From Firmicutes bacterium ASF500 (GTDB lineage Bacteria; Bacillota; Clostridia; Oscillospirales; Oscillospiraceae): a stretch of DNA of 64,000 nucleotides. Below, in pieces: positions 49,032-56,579 of this stretch. The notes under the pieces were generated by a model. That model was given only the letters and a program-made list of their open reading frames with translations. It was not told the origin of the DNA and searched no databases. The DNA lies in assembly GCA_000492175.2 (NCBI GenBank), contig CP097573.1:3286001-3350000 (forward strand), given 5' to 3'. The position numbers and the translations under genes were made by a program. How positions within the stretch are numbered: position 1 is the stretch's first letter; each line of letters opens with the position of its first letter.

Positions 49032-49565
49032 ATGGATACATCAACTATTGTAAATATTATTCTTTGTGTTTTGTCTTTTATATTAGCCGCCATATCCGTA
49101 GTCACAGTTGTGATTACTTTGCGGCAAAATAATAAAATGATTGAAGAATCAACAAGACCTGTTATTTCTGTTTATACTGATGAAATCAATGCTGGTAATC
49201 CGTTTTTTTATTTAATTGTTAAAAACTTCGGGAAATCTCCTGCCTATATTACAAAATTTGAGTATGATTTTGATTTCAAAGGTTGTTATAAAATCCGAAA
49301 TGATAGAGATTATTTGGAAGGACTCAATAATGCAGTTTTAGCCCCGGGTCAATCAAGAATTTGCACACTTGATTATGCAAAAATAGATAAAGAAGTGACA
49401 TTTACACTTGAATATCATTCTGGAGCAAAAAAGGTATATTCAGATAAGTTTACGATTGACTTAAAAGCTGGGGTTAGTATGCCTTATGGCAAAGTAGCCA
49501 CAGAGGGTAAAGAGCTTCGCACAATTTCTTACGCATTGCAAGAAATGCTACAAAAAAATCTTTGA
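49032..49565 (+). CDS. Single-pass membrane protein, unknown
   Basis: 177 residues. One membrane helix at 7-31 (VNIILCVLSFILAAISVVTVVITLR) followed by a beta-sandwich-like domain: TRPVISVYTDEINAGNPFFYLIVKNFGKSPAYITKFEYDFDFKGCYKIRND, ending in a helix QEMLQKNL. AGGTT upstream. AT-rich, unlike the Xre gene. Directly follows a sequence that is duplicated 600 bases further on (49606-49653), so it was inserted. Confidence 0.65.
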   Translation: MDTSTIVNIILCVLSFILAAISVVTVVITLRQNNKMIEESTRPVISVYTDEINAGNPFFYLIVKNFGKSPAYITKFEYDFDFKGCYKIRNDRDYLEGLNNAVLAPGQSRICTLDYAKIDKEVTFTLEYHSGAKKVYSDKFTIDLKAGVSMPYGKVATEGKELRTISYALQEMLQKNL

Positions 49566-49605
49566 TAAGCTGATTTAGAAGGACTAATATTGATAATATC
49601 AAAAC

Positions 49606-49653
49606 AATTCCATCAGGTGATGAAGAAAATGATTGGACTGGTGGGAAAGTAAA
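49606..49653 (+). repeat. Second, diverged copy of the Xre gene's 3' end
   Basis: About 48 bases match 48965-49013 (the last 15 codons and stop of the Xre gene) at roughly 80% by eye and keep the reading frame up to a stop: QFHQVMKKMIGLVGK against QFQQLMKKMIKQMGK. The block between the copies contains the membrane-protein gene, so cargo was probably exchanged at this point. Confidence 0.65.
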
Positions 49654-49715
49654 GAACGATAACCTATGAAACTGTCAAAAGAAATAGACAAATCAGAGGT
49701 TGGAGGTGGCTGGAA

Positions 49716-50156
49716 ATGAAAGAAAATATTGTAGCAAAGTTGACGGCAAAAGATGATAAATATGCTTGCGCCCTTGCCGATAAAATTATATCAGAAAGCC
49801 AAGAAACAGATGAATGGTATGAATATTTTAATGATTTTGCTTCCTTGCTTAACCACCCAAAATCATTAGTGAGAAATCGAGTGTTGTATATTCTTGCGGC
49901 AAATGCCCAGTGGGATGAGGAAAACCATTTTGATTTAATTATATCTGATTTTCTCACACATATAACAGACGAAAAGCCGATTACAGCCAGACAGTGCATA
50001 AAGGGTCTTGCACAGGTGGGAGTAGCAAAACCACAGTATATTCCAAGAATATTGTCCTGTTTGCAAGGTGCTGATTTGTCAAAGTACAAAGACAGTATGC
50101 GCCCGTTGATTGAAAAGGATATAGCAGAAACCGAAAAGATATTGAAAACTCTCTAA
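49716..50156 (+). CDS. HEAT-like helical protein, 146 aa
   Basis: GGAGGTGGC before the ATG. Tandem helix pairs: CALADKIISESQETDEWYEYFNDFASLLNHPKSLVRNRVLYILAANAQWDEENHFDLIISDFLTHITDEKPITARQCIKGLAQVGVAKPQYIPRILSCLQGADLSKYKDSMRPLIEKDIAETEKIL. The pattern (LNHPKSLVRNRVLYIL, PITARQCIKGLA) is that of HEAT or Sufu-type repeats. Such proteins bind partners; function unknown. Confidence 0.7.
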   Translation: MKENIVAKLTAKDDKYACALADKIISESQETDEWYEYFNDFASLLNHPKSLVRNRVLYILAANAQWDEENHFDLIISDFLTHITDEKPITARQCIKGLAQVGVAKPQYIPRILSCLQGADLSKYKDSMRPLIEKDIAETEKILKTL

Positions 50157-50176
50157 TCAGGGAGTTGTGGAGGTAC

Positions 50177-50512
50177 ATGATGAATAATAAAGACATTGTA
50201 AAATATTTCTATGAAGTAATTGTTTCAGAAAATTTGCTTGATGAACTTTCTAAATACATATCAGAGGATTGTGTGCAGAGAACTGGCGAAAAAGAAATTT
50301 TCATAGGAATAAACGGAATGAAGCAACATCTTGTAGCATTGAAAAAAACATATCCCGATTACACCATGAAAATTATTCGCCAATATGTAACAGATGGTTA
50401 TGTTATTTCAGAATTTATTATGAGGGGAACGCACAAAGGAGAATTTATTGGAATAACACCTACGAATAAGGTTTTGGAAATTACAGGGGTAAATATTGAT
50501 AAAGTCATATGA
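50177..50512 (+). CDS. SnoaL-like small protein, possibly truncated
   Basis: About 111 residues. DIVKYFYEVIVSENLLDELSKYISEDCVQRTGEKEIFIGINGMKQHLVALKKTYPDYTMKIIRQYVTDGYVISEFIMRGTHKGEFIGITPTNKVLEITGVNIDKV fits the SnoaL/ketosteroid-isomerase-like cone fold (G-x-x-G-F/GI middle block). Family members go on for 20-25 residues after G-x-x-I-D-K, so the C-terminus is short, perhaps by a frameshift. GGAGG precedes two possible ATGs (50177, 50180). Confidence 0.65.
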   Translation: MMNNKDIVKYFYEVIVSENLLDELSKYISEDCVQRTGEKEIFIGINGMKQHLVALKKTYPDYTMKIIRQYVTDGYVISEFIMRGTHKGEFIGITPTNKVLEITGVNIDKVI

Positions 50513-50949
50513 AACATTTTTTGAGCATCATTTGATTAAACCTATATAAATACAAATCCCGATTGTCCGGCGAAATAGCAAAGCCAGCCGAGACAGTCAA
50601 CGGTCAAGATGAACGGCGCATTTCATGCGCCGCCGTTGACAGTCCCGCCCGCCTTTGCTAACAGGCAATCAAGGCGGGAAAGCCTTAAAATGGCTTCCCG
50701 CCCATTTCAATTTTGAGAGAAAAATCCATCTGCTTTTTCGTGAGTGTTTCCATAAGTTCGGGACATTTTGTCCCGAAGTCTGGCGTGGGACAAGGGACAA
50801 GGAGCTTTCATATACGCCCTGTCTGCTGATGAAACCAGTCCTGCGCTTGCGGCTCCACGCCACGCAATCACAGCCCTGTTTTCCTGCCGCTTCAAATGCC
50901 TTTGCCCTCCCCAGCGGCAACGACATTTTTACCGCAACGCCGACAGAGC
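50513..50949. other. Gene-free spacer, plasmid-type
   Basis: No gene. Contains GGCGCAT/ATGCGCC and GGCGGG/CCCGCC stems near 50613-50700 and a 9-bp inverted repeat TTCGGGACA-TTT-TGTCCCGAA at 50757-50777. The layout resembles the leading region next to a MobV oriT. Confidence 0.5.
50757..50777. repeat. Inverted repeat TTCGGGACA-TTT-TGTCCCGAA
   Basis: Perfect 9-bp arms around a 3-base centre, about 190 bases before the oriT. No known function. Confidence 0.6.
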
Positions 50950-50987
50950 GTATAACACACTACACTTTGCAAGCAAAGTCGTGTGCC
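50950..50987 (-). other. oriT: oriT of the MobV mobilisation system
   Basis: Read on the minus strand: GGCACACGACTTTG-CTTG-CAAAGTGTAGTGTG followed by TTATAC. This is the pMV158-type MobV oriT: an ACTTTG/CAAAGT hairpin with GCACAC/GTGTG flanks and the nick sequence TAGTGTG/TTA. By analogy the nick lies on the minus strand between positions 50956 and 50955. The matching relaxase is coded at 45847-46788. The 3-4 changes to the known sequence leave hairpin and nick site intact. Confidence 0.85.
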
Positions 50988-51174
50988 AAAGGGGTACCCT
51001 TTGGAAACCCTGTTTTGTCGGAGTGTGTAGCCACACTTCCTCCAAAACACAAAATAAGCGGTTGCAATCTGCTGTTAAAATTACAGCCGGATTGACCGCT
51101 TATTTTGTTTCTGCCCGCCAGTTTTCTCTATCCTAATAATGAGCATATTTTATAAAAATTATGTTTAATGCGGG

Positions 51175-51203
51175 TTGAAATATAAACATATAAATGATAT
51201 AAT
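51175..51203 (+). promoter_or_regulatory. Sigma-A-type promoter of the Xre-recombinase operon
   Basis: TTGAAA, 17-base spacer, TATAAT, 31 bases before the start of the Xre gene. The spacer carries ATAAACATATAAATGATA direct near-repeats that may be an Xre operator. Confidence 0.75.
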
Positions 51204-51234
51204 GGAAACGAAGAAAACAAGGAGGTCACAGCCC

Positions 51235-51588
51235 ATGAAAGAGTTAGGAGAACGCCTGCGGATATTGCGGGAGAGTGTGAAGCTGTCACAGGTAAATATG
51301 GCGGAATTGTTAGGAGTGAAACAGTCCAGTATCAACCGCTATGAACAAGGGCAATCGGCGCCCTCTTTGGAAACGCTTGTGAAGTATGCAGATTATTTTG
51401 ATGTGTCAATGGATTATCTCTTTGCACGAACCGATACCCCACAGGGAAAGCTATATGAATACCGCCCTAAGATTGCGGCGGGAAGCGATGAGATGAAACA
51501 ATTTATTGAGATGTGCTTTGACCCTCAATCTCCAATGAGTGAGAAATTAAAGCAAACACTTTTTCAAATTATGGAGGTGGACAAATGA
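51235..51588 (+). CDS. Xre-family regulator of the recombinase operon
   Basis: 117 residues. LGERLRILRESVKLSQVNMAELLGVKQSSINRYEQGQSAPSLETLVKYADYFDVSMDYLFARTDTP is a complete Cro/C1 HTH; the C-terminal 45 residues are helical (MKQFIEMCFDPQSPMSEKLKQTLFQIMEVDK). AAGGAGG lies 9 bases before the ATG. Its stop overlaps the recombinase ATG, so the two are coregulated, presumably the Xre protein controls integration and excision. Confidence 0.9.
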   Translation: MKELGERLRILRESVKLSQVNMAELLGVKQSSINRYEQGQSAPSLETLVKYADYFDVSMDYLFARTDTPQGKLYEYRPKIAAGSDEMKQFIEMCFDPQSPMSEKLKQTLFQIMEVDK

Positions 51589-53045
51589 AAGGTGTTATCT
51601 ATGCCCGCTATTCTTCCGACAATCAGAGGGAAGAAAGTATTGAGGGACAGTTGAGAGAATGTAAAGAGTATGCAGAGCGCAACGACATTATGATTTTAGG
51701 CACATATATTGACCGGGCTTTATCAGCGAAAACAGATAACCGCCCCGAATTTCAGCACATGATTAAGGACAGCGCAAAGGGTTTATTTGATGTTGTGCTG
51801 GTATGGAAGTTAGACCGTTTTGCCCGGAACCGCTATGACAGCGCACGATATAAAAATATTTTGAAGAAGAACGGTGTCAAAGTCATTTCTGCAAGAGAGA
51901 ATATCTCCGCGGGAAGCGAGGGGATTATACTGGAAGCCATGCTTGAGGGGTATGCGGAATATTACTCCGCCGAACTCTCCGAGAAAGTTATCCGGGGTTT
52001 GACCGACAATGCGCTGAAATGCAAATACAACGGCGGCACTGTCCCAATGGGCTACTATATTGACGAACAGCAGTATTATCAAATCGACCCCAAGACCGCC
52101 CCGGTGGTGCTGGAAATGTTTACGAGATACAGCGAAGGTGCGACCATGCAGGAACTTGTCAATCTGCTGAACAGCCGGGGGATGCGCTCCATTCGTGGCG
52201 GAAAAATTACGTTAAATATTATGAACCACTTGTTGAAGAACCGCCGCTATATGGGCGAATACAGCTATCGTGATGTGGTCAAAGAGGACGGTATTCCGGC
52301 GATTGTCCCGAAAGATTTATTTGAACGGGTGCAGGAACGGCTGGCGAAAAATAAAAAGGCTCCCGCCCGTCACAAAGCAGAGGACGACTATTTGTTAACA
52401 ACGAAGCTGTATTGCGGGAAATGCGGCTCTTTTATGGTAGGAGAAAGCGGCACAAGCCACACGATGAAAGTACACCGCTATTATCGTTGTGTGAATACCA
52501 AGAAAAAGAAACTCTGCGACAAGAAAGCGGTCAAGAAAGACTGGATTGAAGATTTAGTTGTCAGCTACACCATGAAAGCGATTATGAATGATGAAGTCAT
52601 GGAACGGTTGATTGATACGCTTATGGAATTGCAGAAAAGAGAAAATACCGACCTCCCTCTTTTGAAAAAACAGCTTGCAGAAACGGAAAAAGGCATTAAC
52701 AATATGCTCAACGCTATTCAAGCCGGGATTTTCACACCGTCCACGAAGCAAAGGCTGGACGAGTTGGAGGAAACCAAGAGCCAGCTTGAAATCAGCATTT
52801 TACAGGAAGAAATGCACAAGCCCATGCTTACAAGAGAACAGATAGCTTTCTTTATTTACCGTTTCCGAAAATTTGATGTGACAAAGCGGGAACAGCGGCA
52901 AAGACTGATTGACAGCTTCGTCAATGCGGTGTATCTTTATGAGGACAAGATAATCCTTACTTTCAACTATAAGGATGGTTCCAAGACTATCACGCTGGCG
53001 GAGGTTGAGGGTTCGGATTTATCCGTACTCGGTGCACCAAAATGA
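51585..53045 (+). CDS. Large serine recombinase
   Basis: 486 residues. Catalytic Ser in VIYARYSSDNQREESIEGQLREC, then VVLVWKLDRFARNRYDSA and EAMLEGYAEYYSAELSEKVIRG. Recombinase domain KCKYNGGTVPMGYYIDEQQYYQIDPKTAPVVLEMFTRYSEGATMQELVNLLNSRGM, zinc ribbon LYCGKCGSFMVGESGTS with CVNTKKKKLCDKK, C-terminal coiled coil (QKRENTDLPLLKKQLAETEKGINNML) and YRFRKFDVTKREQRQRLIDSFVNAVYLYEDK. Complete and the most likely integrase of the 41-53 kb element. The stop is followed at once by the right direct repeat. Confidence 0.94.
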   Translation: MKGVIYARYSSDNQREESIEGQLRECKEYAERNDIMILGTYIDRALSAKTDNRPEFQHMIKDSAKGLFDVVLVWKLDRFARNRYDSARYKNILKKNGVKVISARENISAGSEGIILEAMLEGYAEYYSAELSEKVIRGLTDNALKCKYNGGTVPMGYYIDEQQYYQIDPKTAPVVLEMFTRYSEGATMQELVNLLNSRGMRSIRGGKITLNIMNHLLKNRRYMGEYSYRDVVKEDGIPAIVPKDLFERVQERLAKNKKAPARHKAEDDYLLTTKLYCGKCGSFMVGESGTSHTMKVHRYYRCVNTKKKKLCDKKAVKKDWIEDLVVSYTMKAIMNDEVMERLIDTLMELQKRENTDLPLLKKQLAETEKGINNMLNAIQAGIFTPSTKQRLDELEETKSQLEISILQEEMHKPMLTREQIAFFIYRFRKFDVTKREQRQRLIDSFVNAVYLYEDKIILTFNYKDGSKTITLAEVEGSDLSVLGAPK

Positions 53046-53292
53046 ACGACCCTACCCAATCTGAACAAACTGTTGTCAGTTATTCGGATTGGGTAGGGTC
53101 GTTTTTTGCCTGTAGCCCTTGTATTTCAAGGGTTACAGGCTTTTTGGGCTCCAGATGCCATGTGTCACTGGCAAAGAGCAAACAGTTCAAAATCAGAGAG
53201 CAAAACGTGTAAATGGTGGAATTCGAACCCATGCTGACATCACGCTCGTCGGTCCTATGCCTTGCAATACATCACTTTTCTTCTGCCTGACA
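53046..53292. repeat. Right copy of the 247-bp direct repeat
   Basis: See the left copy at 41165. Here the two stem-loops are perfect and act as terminators (53047-53101 with T6, 53108-53140 with T5). The following GAGCAAACAGTTCAAAAT and GCAAAACGTGTAAATGG block is shared. The part with ATTCGAAC resembles the reverse complement of a tRNA T-arm but no full tRNA can be drawn. Confidence 0.75.
53047..53101 (+). terminator. Terminator of the recombinase gene
   Basis: CGACCCTACCCAATC(T)GAA pairs with TTCGGATTGGGTAGGGTCG, then TTTTTT. A second hairpin (53108-53140) with TTTTT backs it up. Confidence 0.85.
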
Positions 53293-53480
53293 TGGCATTT
53301 GGGTTCTCAGTACGTTTTTGAACTATCGACTTTGAGTTCAGTTTTTCTATCCAGAGAAATGGTCCTTAAAAATGTTGTCAAAGTTGTATAATTACATTAT
53401 TAACTTCTTTGAACTGGAATTTGCTAAGGCTATATCAAGAGAACTATAGGAGCGCCAACAAGGAACAGGAGGAATAGATA
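53293..53480. other. Gene-free spacer right of the direct repeat
   Basis: 190 bases, AT-rich, no gene; ends in ribosome binding site AGGAGG for the small interrupted gene. Confidence 0.5.
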
Positions 53481-53533
53481 ATGAAAGATACCGTTATTTC
53501 GTTATTAAAAAACGCTTTTTGTTTTATATTTTA

Positions 53534-54521
53534 TGTGGTTATCCCTTTAACTCAGCCAAGCAGAAGCACCAATAGCTAAGACCAGGCGCTCCAGGAGGCG
53601 GGGGCCAAAGTCACGGCGGCTGAAGCGGAAGCAATATTCGTCAAGGTAGGCTTGGAGGTACTTTTTAGGCAGGCCATGGTAAGTACCCAGGATGAACGCC
53701 TTGGCGTTACTGATTACGATGTGCAGCCAATGGAGCAGGCCCGAATGGGGGGCGTAGGGTTTGTGCTCATGGGCATAGCCCTCCAGAGCCGGGATATAAC
53801 TCCCGTAACCGTCACTGTGGATCGTACTGCCCTGGACAAACGCAGCTTGGGCAAATTTTTTGACAGAGGTCCGCTTGATATTCTGCGTGACCCGCATCTT
53901 GGTATAGAGAGGATTTCCACGCTCATCCAAAGACACAGCCACAAAAACCTTCGCCTTTTCCGTACCCCGGCCCCGTTTTTTCCCAACAGTTGGCCCGCCA
54001 AAGTAGGTGTCGTCAAATTCAATGGTCCCATTGAGCTGATGGATTTTGTCCCGCTGACCCATAGCGGTACGGATACGCATGAGCATATACCATGCGGTTT
54101 TATAAGTCGTTCCCAGCACCGACATCAGCGCAACGGCTGAGATGCCCCGCTTATCCTGGCTGACAAAGTAGAATGCAAAAAACCACTGCGTCAGCGGCAT
54201 ATGGGTCCTATGGAGCACCGTTCCCGCTGTCACTGAGTTCTGGTGGTGGCACTCAGCACATTGATACCGGCCGTTGGATAGCAGGCAAGCGTGGTGACAG
54301 CCGCATTTAGGGCAGACAAACCCGACCGGCCACCGCAGATTTGCCAGGTACTCCCGGCATTTTGCCTCGTTGGAAAACTCTTTCATGAAAGTTCCCAGAG
54401 GATACCGCTTACTCTTTGCCATGACCCTTTCCCTCCTTTTTGGGTTCATGGCCTGATTATATTCTCCGGCATATCCCATAATCCGGCCTTTTCCTCTGGC
54501 TGATTAAAAGGGATAACCACA
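53534..54521 (-). mobile_element. IS1595-family insertion sequence, complete
   Basis: 988 bp with inverted ends TGTGGTTATCCC at both sides and an 8-bp target duplication ATATTTTA (53526-53533 and 54522-54529), the length expected for the family. One transposase gene on the minus strand. It is a clean recent insertion because the duplication is perfect and the interrupted frame can be restored. Confidence 0.9.
53547..54422 (-). CDS. IS1595-family transposase
   Basis: 291 residues from MAKSKRYPLGTFMKEFSNEAKCREYLANLRWPVGFVCPKCGCHHACLLSNGRYQCAECHHQNSVTAGTVLHRTHMPLTQWFFAFYFVSQDKRGISAVALMSVLGTTYKTAWYMLMRIRTAM. The zinc ribbon CPKCG-CAECH comes first, then the ISXO2-like RNase-H core with EFDDTYFGG (Asp), HSDGYGSY (Asp) and the N-A-K-AFILGTYHG block. 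Start preferred for its AAAAGGAGG. Appears intact. Confidence 0.93.
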   Translation of the reverse strand: MAKSKRYPLGTFMKEFSNEAKCREYLANLRWPVGFVCPKCGCHHACLLSNGRYQCAECHHQNSVTAGTVLHRTHMPLTQWFFAFYFVSQDKRGISAVALMSVLGTTYKTAWYMLMRIRTAMGQRDKIHQLNGTIEFDDTYFGGPTVGKKRGRGTEKAKVFVAVSLDERGNPLYTKMRVTQNIKRTSVKKFAQAAFVQGSTIHSDGYGSYIPALEGYAHEHKPYAPHSGLLHWLHIVISNAKAFILGTYHGLPKKYLQAYLDEYCFRFSRRDFGPRLLERLVLAIGASAWLS

Positions 54522-54689
54522 ATATTTTATTTAGCTTTTTCTCAATATCTGTCAGCTTCTTTGTCTCAGCATCCTCAAGGGTATTGTCAGATGTCCGAGT
54601 TTTTGATTTATCGTTTTACAGCCGTCAACCTGTGTATATTCAGTTAGTATTGCTATTCATAAACTTATACATCTTAGCTATTGTGGCTA

Positions 54690-54884
54690 TCAGATATTTC
54701 GGCTGTAGTGTCCGCTGCGGTACCACTGCCGCTGCTCATTGCGCTCGTACCGCGCTGCCTGCGTCAGCTTCTCTGCCTCCGCCTCCAGCAGTTCGTTCAG
54801 CGTTTCTTCCACGCTGCCTCGCACAAGTTCCTTTAGCTCACCCTTGATTACTTCTTCATTTAGCTGCACAATTTTCTCGGACAT
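54690..54884 (-). pseudogene. N-terminal remnant of an IS256-family transposase
   Basis: 64 residues: MSEKIVQLNEEVIKGELKELVRGSVEETLNELLEAEAEKLTQAARYERNEQRQWYRSGHYSRN, the well-conserved start of IS256/mutator-type transposases, ending abruptly after the RNI stop. The DDE core is absent. AAAGGAG lies upstream of the ATG. Remains of the terminal repeat may lie in 54900-54980. Confidence 0.85.
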
Positions 54885-55181
54885 AGTTTGCAGTCTCCTT
54901 TCAGAATGGTGTGTCGCAACTTCATTCTACCAGAGCGCTGCAAACTATGCCTCTTTTTCTTTTTGCGAAACTTATTCTACCTTATCAGTTTTAGGATAGT
55001 CTCGCCGAAAAATTTTTAAGCATTACCCAGCGTTAAATTTCTTGGCACAAAAAAGCCAGCATCTCAGGATATAAGCGTTGAGATGCCGGCTGATGTTTTC
55101 GTCATAATTTCATAATTCTGTATGCCAGTGGCGCTGGTGGTGTATTTACAGAGGGGGAGGTTCCGGTAAGAACCTCATCTT
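54885..55181. other. Gene-free spacer with a terminator-like hairpin
   Basis: 297 bases. It holds a 13-bp stem AGCCAGCATCTCA / TGAGATGCCGGCT at 55054-55091 with AAAA on its left side, which would end transcription of the minus-strand genes to the right. No gene. Confidence 0.55.
55054..55091 (-). terminator. Probable terminator of the minus-strand sigma operon
   Basis: 13-bp stem with 12-base loop; on the minus strand the stem is followed by TTTTTTG, a good T-run. Confidence 0.7.
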
Positions 55182-55601
55182 TTATCTCCCCGTTACATAG
55201 AAAATTTGACCTCTAGAATCTCGACCGGCGCTGTTTTCGGCAAATATTGTTACAATTACTTTGTATTTTACCCCCGCTGTCCCCGGGCGGCAAATTAGGT
55301 TTGTATGGGTAAAGGTGTTAGTGCTGCTCATGCCAGGTTCATCCTCTAAGACATTCTCTACAAAATACCAACTATTCCCTACCTGTTTGTAGATATAGAT
55401 GCTTTGACAACCAAGTTTGTCAACTGTGTCAACTCCCATGACGGAGAACTCTATGTCTATACTTCCTTTGCTTGTGCTGACATCCATGCCAAATACGCTA
55501 ATTTGGTCGCTGGCTTTTGTGCTTGCTGAAGCGACTGAAATGTTAAGAGCTATGATGCTGAATGCAGCAATAATGCAAATCAGTTGTTTTGTCTTTTTCA
55601 A
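55182..55601 (-). CDS. Secreted DUF6147-like protein
   Basis: 139 residues from a TTG with GGAGG upstream: LKKTKQLICIIAAFSIIALNISVASAST is a signal peptide, followed by KASDQISVFGMDVSTSKGSIDIEFSVMGVDTVDKLGCQSIYIYKQVGNSWYFVENVLEDEPGMSSTNTFTHTNLICRPGTAGVKYKVIVTIFAENSAGRDSRGQIFYVTGR, a small beta-sandwich with two Cys in the mature protein. Resembles DUF6147. It lies after an anti-sigma-like gene and an ECF sigma gene and is probably controlled by that sigma. Confidence 0.7.
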   Translation of the reverse strand: MKKTKQLICIIAAFSIIALNISVASASTKASDQISVFGMDVSTSKGSIDIEFSVMGVDTVDKLGCQSIYIYKQVGNSWYFVENVLEDEPGMSSTNTFTHTNLICRPGTAGVKYKVIVTIFAENSAGRDSRGQIFYVTGR

Positions 55602-55612
55602 AGTAAATCCTC

Positions 55613-56509
55613 CTAAAATTGAATTGAATGAATTATTTCCTTCAAATCTGAAACAGGCAGTGATGAAGTGATTACGCATTGAACGCCTTCTGTGTTCCAA
55701 GCAACAGTATTAACATTGTTATTGCTAAAAAATTGGTATTCTGTGCCATCTACAAAAAGCTTTTCAACGGTTTCGTTATCTTTTTCTGCAATGTTTTGAT
55801 AAGATGACTGATTCTGTTTAATTTTAATCAATAGAGAATCGCTGGACGATTGATAGTGTATAGAAAAATCGACCGCTCCCGTTTTAGAGGAAATGTACAA
55901 GACAGAATTATCCACTTCCAGCTCTTCGGGTATGTATCGTGGAATTGCTATTTTTTCGGTGCCATTCTTGACCAACGCATCGTATAGGTCTATAAACTCA
56001 TTTGGGATAGACGTTGCGTCATTGTCCAATATAGCTTTTGGTTCTTTGCCATCAGGCAAAAAGAAAAAATAATCATTCGTCCAGTGAGCAATTAACATTT
56101 GGATCACATTGGTGTAACCAGACACAGGGATCATTGTCACTGCGACTAAGACTGCCGCTAAAACCGCAACCATAAGATACCTGCGAAAGGCTTTCGGTTT
56201 TTGATGTTTGAGGGCATGTCCAGCAGCCTTGGAGATATCATCTTCCTCTACAGAACGGTGGATAGAATTTGCCCGGCCCTCTTCTGTGTTGTAAAAGGAC
56301 TGGAACTCCTCCCATGCGCTTTCTGTATCCGGGGGCCGATGATCCGGCTGGGCCTGCTCCTTCTTTTGGATCACCTCCATGATCGCCATAATGTAATCAA
56401 TATCGGGAGCACTACCGTTTGTCGCAATGAAGTCTTGCTGGAGTAGTGCCTCTAGGTCTGGAATGCTCATATTTTCCAGATCATAAGGCAAATCTTTTTT
56501 GCCTGACAT
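55613..56509 (-). CDS. Membrane anti-sigma-like protein with DUF4367 C-terminus
   Basis: 298 residues. Cytoplasmic N-terminal part (MSGKKDLPYDLENMSIPDLEALLQQDFIATNG) with a helical region, one membrane helix near residue 110 (FRRYLMVAVLAAVLVAVTMIPV), and an extracellular DUF4367-like domain ending VKTL-type: IPRYIPEELEVDNSVLYISSKTGAVDFSIHYQSSSDSLLIKI, FFSNNNVNTVAWNTEGVQCVITSSLPVSDLKEIIHSI. The order sigma gene then membrane protein suggests an anti-sigma factor that senses an outside signal. Confidence 0.7.
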   Translation of the reverse strand: MSGKKDLPYDLENMSIPDLEALLQQDFIATNGSAPDIDYIMAIMEVIQKKEQAQPDHRPPDTESAWEEFQSFYNTEEGRANSIHRSVEEDDISKAAGHALKHQKPKAFRRYLMVAVLAAVLVAVTMIPVSGYTNVIQMLIAHWTNDYFFFLPDGKEPKAILDNDATSIPNEFIDLYDALVKNGTEKIAIPRYIPEELEVDNSVLYISSKTGAVDFSIHYQSSSDSLLIKIKQNQSSYQNIAEKDNETVEKLFVDGTEYQFFSNNNVNTVAWNTEGVQCVITSSLPVSDLKEIIHSIQF

Positions 56510-56579
56510 GCTCAGAACCTCCTTCTATATTGTAATGTACGTTCAGCGGCAAAAGTTTACACACTTCAAGAAAAAATTT

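Larger units (their letters stand above)
53481..54647 (+). pseudogene. Small gene interrupted by IS1595
   Basis: ATG 53481 with CAGGAGG upstream starts MKDTVISLLKNAFCFIF. Removing the insertion and one copy of the 8-bp target duplication joins it in frame to YLAFSQYLSASLSQHPQGYCQMSEFLIYRFTAVNLCIFS and a stop at 54645-54647, in total 56 residues. A short, hydrophobic N-terminal half might be a signal or membrane segment. Unknown function; the joined frame being open supports a real gene before the insertion. Confidence 0.55.

Noticed and set aside
50655..51136. Open frames around the MobV oriT
   Set aside because: They run through the oriT hairpin and repeats, have no ribosome binding site and no similarity to known proteins.
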